Below, piece by piece: positions 18,615-28,002 of a DNA stretch of 64,000 bases. The DNA is from Paenibacillus sp. Root52 (lineage in GTDB: Bacteria; Bacillota; Bacilli; Paenibacillales; Paenibacillaceae), in contig NZ_LMFO01000004.1 of the NCBI RefSeq assembly GCF_001426865.1, positions 62,001 to 126,000 on the forward strand. Direction: 5' to 3'. Under the pieces are notes generated by a model. It made no database searches. It was not told the DNA's origin and saw only the letters and a program-made list of their open reading frames with translations. The position numbers and the translations under genes are program-made. Numbering within the stretch: the first letter of the stretch is position 1; the number at the start of each line of letters is the position of its first letter.

Positions 18615-20018
18615 TTAACCGCGGTTCTGAATCCATTGCTCCGTGATCTCCAGTACCTTCTCACTGCGTCCAATGGCCTCAGCCACTTGACCTGAAGCTG
18701 TACCGCCGTAAACGTTACGTGCGTTAACCACCGCTTCTGGTTGCAGCACATCGTAGATGCGCTCATCGAACAGCTCGGAGAACTGACGGAATTCATCGAT
18801 CGTCAGATCCAGCAAATACTTGCCGTTTTGGATGCAGTACAATACTGTCTTGCCAATCACTTCATGCGCTTGACGGAATGGCAAACCCTCGCCTACGAGG
18901 AAATCCGCAATATCTGTAGCGTTCGAGAAGTCCTGGTTCACAGCCTGACGCATGCGATCCTTGTTTACCTTCATCGTAGCGATCATCGGTGCGAACAATT
19001 GCAATGCACCTTCTAGTGTAGCCACTGTATCAAACATGCCTTCTTTGTCTTCCTGCATATCCTTGTTGTAGGCAAGCGGAAGAGATTTAAGTACAGTCAG
19101 CAACCCGATCAGGTTACCGTAGACACGTCCTGTTTTCCCACGAACGAGTTCAGGAACATCTGGATTTTTCTTCTGTGGCATAATGCTGCTACCTGTGCAG
19201 AACGCATCATCCAGTTCAACGAAACCAAACTCCGTGCTACTCCACAGCACCAATTCTTCACTCAAGCGGGACAAGTGAGTCATGATGAGGGATGCTGCTG
19301 CCAGGAACTCAACAATAAAGTCGCGGTCACTCACGGCATCCAAACTATTTTCATATACGCCATCGAAGCCCAATTGTTCTGCTACAAAATGACGGTCAAT
19401 CGGGAACGTTGTTCCCGCAAGCGCACCCGCTCCAAGTGGCAGAACGTTAATGCGTTTGTAGCTATCCATCAGACGTTCAGCATCCCGTTGGAACATCGAC
19501 ACATAAGCCATCAGGTGGTGGGCAAACAGAATAGGCTGTGCCCGCTGAAGATGCGTATAACCCGGTACGATCGTATCGAGATTGTCTTTCGCTTGTCCGA
19601 TCAGCGCTTCCTGCAAGGAATGCAACATTCCTACAAAACCAACCACGCGCTCACGCAGATACAAGTGCATATCAGTTGCCACTTGGTCATTCCGGCTACG
19701 GCCTGTATGTAATTTGCCGCCTACAGGGCCAATGGTCTCAATTAGATTTTTCTCAATGTTCATGTGGATGTCTTCATCAGATACGGAGAATTCCACTTCG
19801 CCGGCACGGATTTTATGCAACACGGTAATCAAGCCTTCTTTGATCGTTTCCACGTCTTCCGCAGGCAAAATGCCGCATTTGCCCAACATCGTTACATGAG
19901 CCAAGCTACCTTGAATGTCTTCCTCAGCCAATGCTTTGTCAAAATTAATCGATGCGGTATATTCCTCAACTAGATGATTCGTTTGTTTGGTAAAACGTCC
20001 TCCCCAAAGCTTGCTCAC
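18615..20018 (-). CDS. argH: Argininosuccinate lyase
   Basis: This enzyme cleaves argininosuccinate to arginine and fumarate, the last step of arginine synthesis. The product is 467 residues from the GTG at 20018 ([12 protein letters not shown]), which has AAGGGGAG eight bases upstream; the frame is open to 20048. The superfamily signature [12 protein letters not shown] is intact and contains the catalytic Ser loop. [13 protein letters not shown] and [10 protein letters not shown] are also present. It is the last gene of argCJBDFGH, separated from argG by a 325-bp gap holding a structured repeat. Confidence 0.97.
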   Translation of the reverse strand: MSKLWGGRFTKQTNHLVEEYTASINFDKALAEEDIQGSLAHVTMLGKCGILPAEDVETIKEGLITVLHKIRAGEVEFSVSDEDIHMNIEKNLIETIGPVGGKLHTGRSRNDQVATDMHLYLRERVVGFVGMLHSLQEALIGQAKDNLDTIVPGYTHLQRAQPILFAHHLMAYVSMFQRDAERLMDSYKRINVLPLGAGALAGTTFPIDRHFVAEQLGFDGVYENSLDAVSDRDFIVEFLAAASLIMTHLSRLSEELVLWSSTEFGFVELDDAFCTGSSIMPQKKNPDVPELVRGKTGRVYGNLIGLLTVLKSLPLAYNKDMQEDKEGMFDTVATLEGALQLFAPMIATMKVNKDRMRQAVNQDFSNATDIADFLVGEGLPFRQAHEVIGKTVLYCIQNGKYLLDLTIDEFRQFSELFDERIYDVLQPEAVVNARNVYGGTASGQVAEAIGRSEKVLEITEQWIQNRG

Positions 20019-20120
20019 GGTGAGTACTCCCCTTTCGCTCATGGACAAAGCCGCTCCTGCCAGATATGCAAGAACGGCCTGCCTTGTCAGTTATATTTGG
20101 ATGGCTCTATACATTGAACT

Positions 20121-20318
20121 AAAACACCTTTTACTACTCACCACTCCAATGACAGAACAACCTCCTGATCGCTGTTACCCCCAGATTTTTTTGATTCCCT
20201 TTTCTAAAGGGAAAATCCGGGGATAGCTTATGCTTCCGATGTAGCTTTCTCAAGGAAAGCTTGTAGCGAACGCTTCGCTTCATCCGGTTATTTCTGTCCT
20301 CTCCGTTTTCGTGTAAAT
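20121..20318 (-). repeat. Structured dispersed intergenic repeat, copy A (argG-argH)
   Basis: About 200 bp in the gap between argG and argH. On the minus strand it begins about 25 bp after the argG stop with TTTACACGAAAACGGAGAGG. It then has the hairpins GCGAAGCGTTCGC and AAGCTTTCC/GAGAAAGCT, then a long stem whose arms are CCCCGGATTTT and AAAATCTGGGG, with inner CCCTTT/AAAGGG. The end reads AACAGCGATC...GTTGTTCTGTC. Copies B (25044-25200) and C (31973-32170) have the same orientation and position after a stop codon. Confidence 0.8.
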
Positions 20319-20343
20319 GTTATATTCAATATATAGCATGTAA

Positions 20344-21582
20344 TTAGTTGTTTTTGTTTTGCTCCACGCCGGAGTTTACTTTCAAACGCAGTGCGTTCAG
20401 GCGGATAAAGCCTGTTGCATCGCCTTGATCGTATGCTTGCGTTGGATCAGCTTCCATCGTTGCGATGTCTGGGTTGTACAAGCTGACAGGGCTTTTCACG
20501 CCAGCGCCGATAACATTACCTTTATAAAGTTTCACACGAACCGTACCGGTTACGTTTTTCTGACTTTCGCTCACGAGTGCTTGCAGCGCCAGACGCTCTG
20601 GTGCGAACCAGAAGCCGTTGTATACGAGCGTGCTGTAACGTGTGATCAAGCTATCACGCAGGTTCATGACTTCGCGATCCATCGTAATGGATTCCATTTT
20701 GCGGTGTGCAGTGAATAGAATGGTTCCACCTGGTGTTTCGTACACGCCACGGCTCTTCATTCCGACAAAACGGTTCTCGACCATGTCCACACGGCCAATA
20801 CCATGTTTGCCACCCAGCTCGTTCAGTTGCTCCATTACTTGCAGTGGGCTGAGACGCTCACCGTTCAGGGCTACACAGTCACCTTGTTCGAATTCCAGTT
20901 CAACATATTCTGCTTGATCTGGCGCATCTTCAGGCGCACTGCTGAGCAAGAACATGTCTTTGTTCTCGTCCGTACTTGGATCGAACCAAGGATCTTCGAG
21001 CACACCGCTCTCATAGCTGATATGCAAGAGGTTACGGTCTGTAGAGTAAGGTTTAGCCGCAGATGCCGTTACTGGAATGCCATGTTTCTCAGCATATGCA
21101 ATCATCTCTGCACGTCCTGGAAATTGGTTACGGAATTCTTCCAGACGCCAAGGTGCGATTACTGCAATATCAGGTGTCAGTGCAGCCGCGTTCAACTCAA
21201 AGCGAACCTGGTCATTCCCTTTACCTGTCGCACCGTGAGCAATTGCTGTAGCACCTTCTGCACGAGCAATGTCCACCATACGTTTAGCAATCAAAGGACG
21301 TGCGATACTTGTACCGAGCAAATATTGTCCTTCATAGAGTGCGCCCGCTTGGAACATTGGGTAGATGAAGTCTTTTGCGAACTCGTCGCGCAGGTCATCG
21401 ATGTATACTTTGGAAGCACCTGTTGCCAGTGCTTTTTCCTCCAAGCCGTCCAATTCATCCTTTTGACCGATATCTGCTGTAAACGCGATGATCTCAGCGT
21501 CATAAGTTTCTTTCAACCATTTCAAAATTACAGATGTGTCCAACCCGCCGGAATAGGCGAGTACGATTTTTTCCTTAGCCAT
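20344..21582 (-). CDS. argG: Argininosuccinate synthase
   Basis: This enzyme joins citrulline and aspartate using ATP. The product is 412 residues, the normal length. The PP-loop AYSGGLDTS lies near the N-terminus, followed by [13 protein letters not shown] and [19 protein letters not shown] ribosome site precedes the ATG. It lies between argF and argH in one minus-strand cluster, with copy A of the intergenic repeat directly after its stop codon. Confidence 0.97.
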   Translation of the reverse strand: MAKEKIVLAYSGGLDTSVILKWLKETYDAEIIAFTADIGQKDELDGLEEKALATGASKVYIDDLRDEFAKDFIYPMFQAGALYEGQYLLGTSIARPLIAKRMVDIARAEGATAIAHGATGKGNDQVRFELNAAALTPDIAVIAPWRLEEFRNQFPGRAEMIAYAEKHGIPVTASAAKPYSTDRNLLHISYESGVLEDPWFDPSTDENKDMFLLSSAPEDAPDQAEYVELEFEQGDCVALNGERLSPLQVMEQLNELGGKHGIGRVDMVENRFVGMKSRGVYETPGGTILFTAHRKMESITMDREVMNLRDSLITRYSTLVYNGFWFAPERLALQALVSESQKNVTGTVRVKLYKGNVIGAGVKSPVSLYNPDIATMEADPTQAYDQGDATGFIRLNALRLKVNSGVEQNKNN

Positions 21583-21677
21583 GTCTAATAGGTCCTCCCC
21601 AAGTTCAATTACTCATTATATTTAATCTATCATCGCGAAATCCGCGTCTAAAATCAACCCATTCACGCAAATAGCAG

Positions 21678-22646
21678 CTATTCGCTCATTAACGCAGCCA
21701 TCAAAGCTTTCTGTGCGTGCAGACGATTCTCTGCTTGATCGAAGATCAAGGAGTTTGGCCCATCGATTACGCCTGCGCTTACTTCCTCTCCACGGTGAGC
21801 CGGGAGACAGTGCAGGAACATGTAGTCCGGTTTCGCAACCTTCATCAATTCTTCGTTCACCTGATACGCAGCAAATGCTTGCTCACGAATCTTCTGTTCT
21901 TCCTCAAAGCCCATGCTCGCCCACACATCCGTGTACACGATATCCGCATCTTTGACCGCTTCTTCGGCACTATACGTTACCACAACCTGTGATCCGCTCT
22001 CCTGTGCAATGCTGCGTGCTTGTTCTACGATTGCACTGTCAGCCTCATAGCCCTCAGGAGTCGCTATAGCTACATGCATCCCCATCTTAGCTGCGCCAAG
22101 CATCAGGGAGTGTGCCATGTTATTGCCGTCTCCGACGTAAGCCATTTTGAGACCTGCAAGCTTACCCTTGTGCTCCAGCACCGTTTGGAAATCCGCCAGT
22201 ACCTGGCATGGATGCGCCGCATCGCTCAATCCATTGATGACTGGAACATCTGCATGCTCTGCCAACTCAGTTACATTATGGTGCCCAAAGGTACGGATCA
22301 TAATGCCGTCGAGATACCGGGACAATACTTTAGCCGTATCATGCGTCGTTTCGCCGCGACCCAGCTGGATATCATTTTTGCTCAGGAAGAGTGCGTGCCC
22401 ACCTAGTTGGAACATACCTACTTCAAAAGATACACGTGTACGTGTAGATGATTTTTCAAAAATCAGTCCGATTGTTTTACCTTTCAGAGGCTGAAAAGGC
22501 ACCCCGTTTTTTTGCTTGCCTTTGATCTCGATGGCAAGGTCGAGTAAATAACGAATTTCTTCTGCCGTATAATCGGTGAACTCAATAAAATCCCGACCTC
22601 TTAGATCGATCTTCTGGATCTTCTCTGTTGATTGAACTTGTGTCAT
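21678..22646 (-). CDS. argF: Ornithine carbamoyltransferase
   Basis: This enzyme makes citrulline from ornithine and carbamoyl phosphate. The product is 322 residues. The carbamoyl-phosphate site SSTRTRVSFEVG, the loop HPCQVLADFQT and the ornithine-binding HCLPAHRGEEV are all present. It follows argD after a 222-bp gap in which I see no gene and no convincing element. AGGAGG lies 9 bases before the ATG. Confidence 0.97.
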   Translation of the reverse strand: MTQVQSTEKIQKIDLRGRDFIEFTDYTAEEIRYLLDLAIEIKGKQKNGVPFQPLKGKTIGLIFEKSSTRTRVSFEVGMFQLGGHALFLSKNDIQLGRGETTHDTAKVLSRYLDGIMIRTFGHHNVTELAEHADVPVINGLSDAAHPCQVLADFQTVLEHKGKLAGLKMAYVGDGNNMAHSLMLGAAKMGMHVAIATPEGYEADSAIVEQARSIAQESGSQVVVTYSAEEAVKDADIVYTDVWASMGFEEEQKIREQAFAAYQVNEELMKVAKPDYMFLHCLPAHRGEEVSAGVIDGPNSLIFDQAENRLHAQKALMAALMSE

Positions 22647-22868
22647 GTTAATAATGCCTCCTTATTTCCGGTTCCCTGCACCCGCATGTGCAGAAGTTAG
22701 TGATCGTCTGGATATTTCCCATCATGACTGCGAATGACCTACTTATGCTACATGAACACGCGGCTACAGGGAATTCATCATCAGAATACTACACCGGAGC
22801 CGTTCATGACCCCGGAATAGAAATATTATCTAAAAAGTCTCAATGCTATCTGAACCTATCCCTACGGA

Positions 22869-24131
22869 TTAGGCGTTCTTCGCTGCGACATGCTCTTCAA
22901 TGAGTGTTGCCACCAAGGATACTGCCTCATCAATCTCTTCTTTGCTCACATACAAGTTCGGAAGCAGACGAATGACATTCGGCCCTGCAGATACAAACAA
23001 TATGCCACGTTTCTGTCCTGCAACAACGATATCGCCTACCACTTCTTCACATTCTATGCCGACCAACAAGCCCAATCCACGAACTTCTTTGACAAAGGAA
23101 TTTCCCGCCAAACGTTCTCTCAAGGAGCTCATCAGATATTCGCCCATCTCCGCTGCACGTTCAGGCAGTTTATCTTCCAGCATCGTTTCGATCGTTGCAA
23201 TGACAACCGAGGAAGCAAGTGGCGTACCACCAAATGTGGTTGCGTGACTACCTGCGGTAAATGCATCTTTCAGATAGCCTTTGCCCAGCATAGCTCCAAC
23301 AGGGAAGCCGCTACCGATGCCTTTAGCCACTGTGAAAATGTCGGGTTCAATCCCGTAATGTTCATGCGCGAACAATTTACCGGTACGCCCCATTCCCGTC
23401 TGAACTTCATCCACAATCAATAACAAACCATGCTTCTCGCATAGCTGCTGTACAAACTGCAAGAACTCAGGTTTAACTGGATGCACGCCGCCCTCAGCTT
23501 GCACCATTTCCAGCATAATTGCCGCCGTGTGTGGCCCAATCGCTGCCTCAAGTGCTGCATTGTCATGCAAAGGAACGGTAACAAATCCTGCTGGCAATGG
23601 CAAAAACCCCTCTTTTACCTTATCCTGTCCTGTAGCTGTTAATGTAGCCAATGTCCGTCCATGGAAGGATTGTGCAAAGGTAATGACCTCATAACGATCT
23701 GCGCCTTTCACCTTTTGATGATAGCGACGAGCTAGTTTAATCGCTGCTTCGTTCGCCTCGGCACCACTGTTGCAGAAGAATACTGCATCTGCACACGTAT
23801 TCGCTGTCAATAAAGCTGCTGCACGTTCTTGACCTGGAATCTGGAACAGATTCGATACATGCCATAGCTCATCGATCTGTGCTTTCAGCTTAGCGCCAAC
23901 CTTCTCTGGTGCATGACCAAGGCTTGTTACAGCCAACCCACACATGAAGTCGAGATAACGGTTGCCCTGATCGTCCCACAGCCAGCTACCTTTTCCCTTA
24001 ACTAAGCTAATAGGATAACGTGCATAGGTTTGAAAAAGAGAGCTTTCTGTCTGAGCTGCTGATGCTGCTCCTGTCGCAACCGTACCCGCCAATGCTGTGC
24101 CGGTGCCTGCTTGTTCTTTACTATTTGCCAT
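22869..24131 (-). CDS. argD: Acetylornithine aminotransferase
   Basis: The product is about 420 residues, a class III PLP aminotransferase converting N-acetylglutamate semialdehyde to N-acetylornithine. NSGAEANEAAIKLAR binds the cofactor phosphate, LLIVDEVQTGMGRTG carries the PLP-contacting Asp, and the Lys is in FTVAKGIGSG. An Ala/Thr/Gly-rich N-terminal extension (about residues 1-28) precedes the conserved part. I chose the ATG at 24131, nine bases after GGGAG, over the GTG one codon earlier. It lies 37 bp after argB. Confidence 0.94.
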   Translation of the reverse strand: MANSKEQAGTGTALAGTVATGAASAAQTESSLFQTYARYPISLVKGKGSWLWDDQGNRYLDFMCGLAVTSLGHAPEKVGAKLKAQIDELWHVSNLFQIPGQERAAALLTANTCADAVFFCNSGAEANEAAIKLARRYHQKVKGADRYEVITFAQSFHGRTLATLTATGQDKVKEGFLPLPAGFVTVPLHDNAALEAAIGPHTAAIMLEMVQAEGGVHPVKPEFLQFVQQLCEKHGLLLIVDEVQTGMGRTGKLFAHEHYGIEPDIFTVAKGIGSGFPVGAMLGKGYLKDAFTAGSHATTFGGTPLASSVVIATIETMLEDKLPERAAEMGEYLMSSLRERLAGNSFVKEVRGLGLLVGIECEEVVGDIVVAGQKRGILFVSAGPNVIRLLPNLYVSKEEIDEAVSLVATLIEEHVAAKNA

Positions 24132-24168
24132 CACCTTTCACTCCCATCCTCGATTTAAAATAAGAACC

Positions 24169-25008
24169 CTACTGCATCCGGATAATTCGCGTTCCGATTG
24201 TTTCCCCTTGTAACACCCGGCTCAAAATCTGCGGCTCGCTACCGTCTACGATGACAACCTCACGCACATCCCCATGAATACAAGCGATAGCTGCTCGCAC
24301 TTTAGGAATCATACCACCGTATATTTCACCAGTTTGAATCATATCTTCAATCTCCTGTACGGAGACGGATGGCAATACTTTTTTCTCGCCATTCACACTC
24401 TTCATAATCCCTGGAACGTCAGTGACTACAATCATTCGGCTAACACCCAAGTGAGAAGCTACTGCACCTGCCGCTGTATCGGCATTGATGTTATAGCGTT
24501 GACCCGAGGCATCCACGCCCACCGGCGCGATGACAGGCATATAGCCCATCTGCACAACACCTTGGATAATTTCCGCTTGAACACTAGTCACATCGCCAAC
24601 CCAACCAATCTCTGCATGGTTGATGACAGGCTTTGCTTGAATTAAGCCACCGTCTACTCCTGATAATCCGAGTGCACGCCCACCCACACGTTGGATTAAA
24701 CGTACAATTTGTTTGTTGATGCTACCTGCCAGCACCATCTCTACGACATCCAGTACAGGCTCCGTCGTCTTACGCAAGCCGTTTACGAATTCCGTATCAA
24801 TACCCAACTTCGCCAGGTTCTCTGAGATCGCAGGACCTCCACCATGTACGATCACAGGCTGAGTTCCTTGAGATTGAAGATCACGTAGATCAGCAAAAAA
24901 GGACTCAGGCAACGCCGCAAGCGTACTGCCTCCGCATTTCATAACGAACATCTGCTTCTCGGCTCTAGCTTCGCTTCCCATCTCTTCATTCTGTAATGTC
25001 GAGTTCAT
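24169..25008 (-). CDS. argB: Acetylglutamate kinase
   Basis: This enzyme phosphorylates N-acetylglutamate, the second step of the pathway. The product is about 279 residues. Motifs are VMKCGGSTL at the N-terminus, VIVHGGGPAI, NINADTAAGAVA and VVTDVPGIM, all of the amino-acid kinase family. The ATG at 25008 has AAGGAG eight bases upstream; the ATG at 25014 is too close to it. The sequence lacks the long N-terminal helix typical of arginine-inhibited hexameric enzymes. Copy B of the structured repeat lies just upstream, in the gap after argJ. Confidence 0.95.
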   Translation of the reverse strand: MNSTLQNEEMGSEARAEKQMFVMKCGGSTLAALPESFFADLRDLQSQGTQPVIVHGGGPAISENLAKLGIDTEFVNGLRKTTEPVLDVVEMVLAGSINKQIVRLIQRVGGRALGLSGVDGGLIQAKPVINHAEIGWVGDVTSVQAEIIQGVVQMGYMPVIAPVGVDASGQRYNINADTAAGAVASHLGVSRMIVVTDVPGIMKSVNGEKKVLPSVSVQEIEDMIQTGEIYGGMIPKVRAAIACIHGDVREVVIVDGSEPQILSRVLQGETIGTRIIRMQ

Positions 25009-25043
25009 GAGCATGGCTCCTTTCTAATTCTGTAAATGAACTA

Positions 25044-25200
25044 TAAAACTGTTACACTCGACCACTTCGACTGCAGACCATCCTTCGATCGCTGTTGTCT
25101 CCAGATTTTTCTGATCCCCTTCCTAAGGGGAAAATCCGGAGACAAAGGCGAACGCTTCGCTTCTACAGATTGGTTCTGCATTCTCCGTTACCGTGTAAAG
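25044..25200 (-). repeat. Structured dispersed intergenic repeat, copy B (argJ-argB)
   Basis: About 155 bp, in the same orientation as copies A and C. It lacks the roughly 40-bp AAGCTTTCC hairpin arm. The long stem is preserved by compensatory changes: TTGTCTCCGGATTTT pairs with AAAATCTGGAGACAA, and the inner stem is CCCCTT/AAGGGG instead of CCCTTT/AAAGGG. It starts 14 bp after the argJ stop codon on the minus strand. Confidence 0.8.
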
Positions 25201-25214
25201 GTTAATTGTTGCTT

Positions 25215-26453
25215 TTACGTGCGGTATGCCGCGTTAATTCGTACATAGTCATATGTCAGATCACAGCCCCACGCGATGGCTGTTCCTTCGCCGTGGTTCA
25301 GATCAACAATAATGCGAACCGTATCTGTCTGTAAGTATGCTAATGCTGCTTCTTCGTCAAATACGACTGGACGAGACTGCTCAAGTACGGAGATGTCTCC
25401 GAGACGAATGTCTACCGTGTCTGGATTAACCGGTTGCCCCGCGCGTCCCACCGCAGCAATGATCCGTCCCCAGTTTGCATCCGCACCAAACATCGCTGAT
25501 TTCACCAAGCTTGAACCGATCACGGTCTTCGCAATCGCCTGAGCTGATTCATCGCTCACTGCACCTGTGACTTGAACTTCAACAAGCTTCGTCGCACCTT
25601 CACCGTCTCGTGCAATGGCCTTAGCCAGAACTTCGCACACATACGTAAAACCAGCCGCAAATGCATCCCAATCAGGATGATGCATTGTAAGCTCTTCGTT
25701 CCCTGCATATCCGCTAGACATCGCCACGAGCATATCATTCGTGCTGGTGTCTCCATCAACCGTGATCATGTTGAACGTGTGGTTCGTTGCTTGGCGTAGC
25801 AAGCGTTGCAACGCTTCTGCACCAATGACCGCGTCAGAGGTCATGAACGCCAGCATTGTAGCCATATTCGGATGAATCATACCCGATCCTTTGGCTGCTC
25901 CTGCAATCGTAACCGTCTTACCGTTCACAACAACGGAGACGCAGGCTTCTTTTTTCACCAAATCCGTCGTTAGAATCGCTTGTGAAAATTGCTCCGCTTC
26001 ATTGGCTTCACTACCCAGTTGTGCCGGAAGTGCCGTAATGCCCGAATGAACCGCGTCCATCTTCAGCAACTCGCCAATGACCCCTGTAGAAGCAACAGCC
26101 ACATCTTCCTCCGCTACACCAAGTTCGCGCGCAGCCGCCGAACGCATTGCATACGCATCTTCTTCACCTTGTTGACCTGTACATGCATTCGCATTGCCGC
26201 TATTAACGATGACTGCTTGAAGGCGACCATTGCTCAAGCTCTCACGTGTTACTTTCAGCGGTGCAGCTTGAAACACATTCGTTGTGTATACTGCGGCGGC
26301 AGTTGCTGGCACTTCGCAGCGAATAGCTCCGATGTCGTTACGTGATGTTTTTTTCAATCCACAGTGCAGTCCGCCGGCAGTGAATCCGCTCGGAGTTACA
26401 ATCGTTCCGTTCTCAATTATTGTAAATGACTGTTGCCCTACATTTGTTCCCAT
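25215..26453 (-). CDS. argJ: Glutamate N-acetyltransferase / amino-acid acetyltransferase ArgJ
   Basis: The product is 412 residues. ArgJ recycles the acetyl group from acetylornithine to glutamate and is often also able to use acetyl-CoA. The self-cleavage site is visible in GMIHPNMATMLAFMTSDA; cleavage before the Thr of ATML makes the alpha and beta chains, with that Thr as nucleophile. GGGGGA lies six bases before the ATG. No separate argA or argE was seen, consistent with the cyclic pathway. Confidence 0.96.
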   Translation of the reverse strand: MGTNVGQQSFTIIENGTIVTPSGFTAGGLHCGLKKTSRNDIGAIRCEVPATAAAVYTTNVFQAAPLKVTRESLSNGRLQAVIVNSGNANACTGQQGEEDAYAMRSAAARELGVAEEDVAVASTGVIGELLKMDAVHSGITALPAQLGSEANEAEQFSQAILTTDLVKKEACVSVVVNGKTVTIAGAAKGSGMIHPNMATMLAFMTSDAVIGAEALQRLLRQATNHTFNMITVDGDTSTNDMLVAMSSGYAGNEELTMHHPDWDAFAAGFTYVCEVLAKAIARDGEGATKLVEVQVTGAVSDESAQAIAKTVIGSSLVKSAMFGADANWGRIIAAVGRAGQPVNPDTVDIRLGDISVLEQSRPVVFDEEAALAYLQTDTVRIIVDLNHGEGTAIAWGCDLTYDYVRINAAYRT

Positions 26454-26570
26454 ATATTATCCCCCGTCTCGCGTTCGGCCATAGACCGATTGTCCGCCTT
26501 AACATAACTCCGTATTCCCACTGGATGCGTGTCAAAAGAGCAGCTTACCGCTCTCTAATACACCTTCATC

Positions 26571-27620
26571 TTATGGATATACTGGTGTCATGTTCAGCCC
26601 GAGGTTTTCCTCCCATCCCATCATCAGGTTCAAATTTTGAATCGCTTGGCCGGATGCGCCCTTTACCAGGTTGTCAATGACAGAAACAATCGTCAAGCGG
26701 CCTGTACGTGGATCAACGGAGAATCCGATATCACAGTAGTTCGATCCAGCGACCTCTTTCGTTGATGGCCAAATTCCTGGCTCGCGTACACGCACAAAAG
26801 GTCTATTTTCATAAAACTGACGGTACAGATCTACCAGTTCTCTATCTGTATGTTCTCCAACTAAACTTGCATACATGGTGCTCATAATCCCACGTGTCAT
26901 TGGCACAAGCTGTGTCGTAAACGTAACCGTTACTGGCGATCCAGCGACATGACCTAACACTTGTTCAATCTCTGGGATGTGTTGATGTTTATTTAATTTA
27001 TACGCTTTAAAATTCTCATTCATCTCTGCATAATGGTATGCCAGATTCGTTCCGCGTCCAGCCCCAGATACCCCCGATTTCGCATCAATAATGATGCTTG
27101 AAGGATCAATCCAACCAGCTTGCACCGCAGGGACTAATCCGAGCAATGTTGCTGTTGGATAACAGCCCGGGTTCGAAATTAACGTCTTCTCTTTCACTGT
27201 GTCACCGTACAATTCAGCCATACCGTATACCGCTTGTTGTAATAGTTCGTCTGAAGGAGCCGGATGTTTATACCATTCTTCGTACACTGCTCCATCCTTG
27301 ATTCTGAAATCACCAGACAAATCTATGACCTTCAGCCCTGCTTCGAGCAGGCCAGGAACAAGCTTCGCACTTACACCGGACGGAGTCGCTGTGAATACAA
27401 GGTCTGCACGTCCTGCGATCTCCACTGGATCCACGCCATCAAGCGGCCTGTTAATCACGCCCGTCAAATGCGGAAATCCATCTGCAATGGACTCCCCACT
27501 GCTGGATGAAGAGATTACCGAAGTAATTTCAACATGCGGATGATGCTGTAAAAAACGAATCAGTTCCACCCCGCCGTAGCCGGTGGAACCGACGATTGCC
27601 ACTCTTAATTTGTTATTCAC
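26571..27620 (-). CDS. argC: N-acetyl-gamma-glutamyl-phosphate reductase
   Basis: The product is 349 residues. This NADPH-dependent reductase carries out the third step of the pathway. The Rossmann motif is VGSTGYGGVELIRFL and the catalytic Cys is in SNPGCYPTATLLGL. The start is a GTG at 27620 with GGGGGAG five bases upstream. It is the first gene of the arg cluster, with a promoter and ArgR-box-like sequence about 90-130 bp upstream. Confidence 0.96.
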   Translation of the reverse strand: MNNKLRVAIVGSTGYGGVELIRFLQHHPHVEITSVISSSSSGESIADGFPHLTGVINRPLDGVDPVEIAGRADLVFTATPSGVSAKLVPGLLEAGLKVIDLSGDFRIKDGAVYEEWYKHPAPSDELLQQAVYGMAELYGDTVKEKTLISNPGCYPTATLLGLVPAVQAGWIDPSSIIIDAKSGVSGAGRGTNLAYHYAEMNENFKAYKLNKHQHIPEIEQVLGHVAGSPVTVTFTTQLVPMTRGIMSTMYASLVGEHTDRELVDLYRQFYENRPFVRVREPGIWPSTKEVAGSNYCDIGFSVDPRTGRLTIVSVIDNLVKGASGQAIQNLNLMMGWEENLGLNMTPVYP

Positions 27621-27709
27621 TCTCGCTCCCCCAATCTCGTTGTATGCGCTACTTCAACTATGTCTATGCCCTAAAGTTAGGCACACACATAATATTTCCG
27701 TCGCTTCTA

Positions 27710-27754
27710 TGCATATTTGTGTATTATTATACGACTCTAGTTATATAAATACAA
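27710..27754 (-). promoter_or_regulatory. arg operon promoter with ArgR/AhrC-box-like site
   Basis: On the minus strand, TTGTAT (27749-27754) and a perfect TATAAT (27726-27731) are separated by 17 bp. Immediately downstream, over the expected start point, the plus strand reads TGCATATTTGTGTA (27710-27723). This matches the left half and centre of the ARG box TGNATWWWWATNCA, but the right half is imperfect. The position fits repression of argCJBDFGH by an ArgR/AhrC protein, which is not encoded here. Confidence 0.5.
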
Positions 27755-28002
27755 CACTCTACCATCAATTTTACATGGATTTTCATCAATCCCGAACATA
27801 TCTTTAGAGTAGCAGGGGACGAACCTGAATACTTCTGCTAAAATACGTAGTAGTGGGGGTTCAAGAGAGCCTGTTTTCAGCATCAAAAAGGGACTTTTTG
27901 AACAACCTCTTATATAGGAAGATTACATACAGAGTTTCTTCATAGCGAAGGTCTTCCTGCAATGAGTTCTGACAAGACATTTTGGAGACATGGGGGTCTA
28001 TA

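Noticed and set aside
20019..20343. Riboswitch or T-box before argH
   Set aside because: The structure is the dispersed repeat shared with the argJ-argB and secA-prfB gaps; it has no T-box motif and is found after unrelated genes.
20803..21588. 261-codon plus-strand frame opposite argG
   Set aside because: Shadow of argG with unnatural composition.
22647..22868. Regulatory RNA in the argD-argF gap
   Set aside because: Only scattered short inverted repeats were seen, without a coherent structure or repeat copy.
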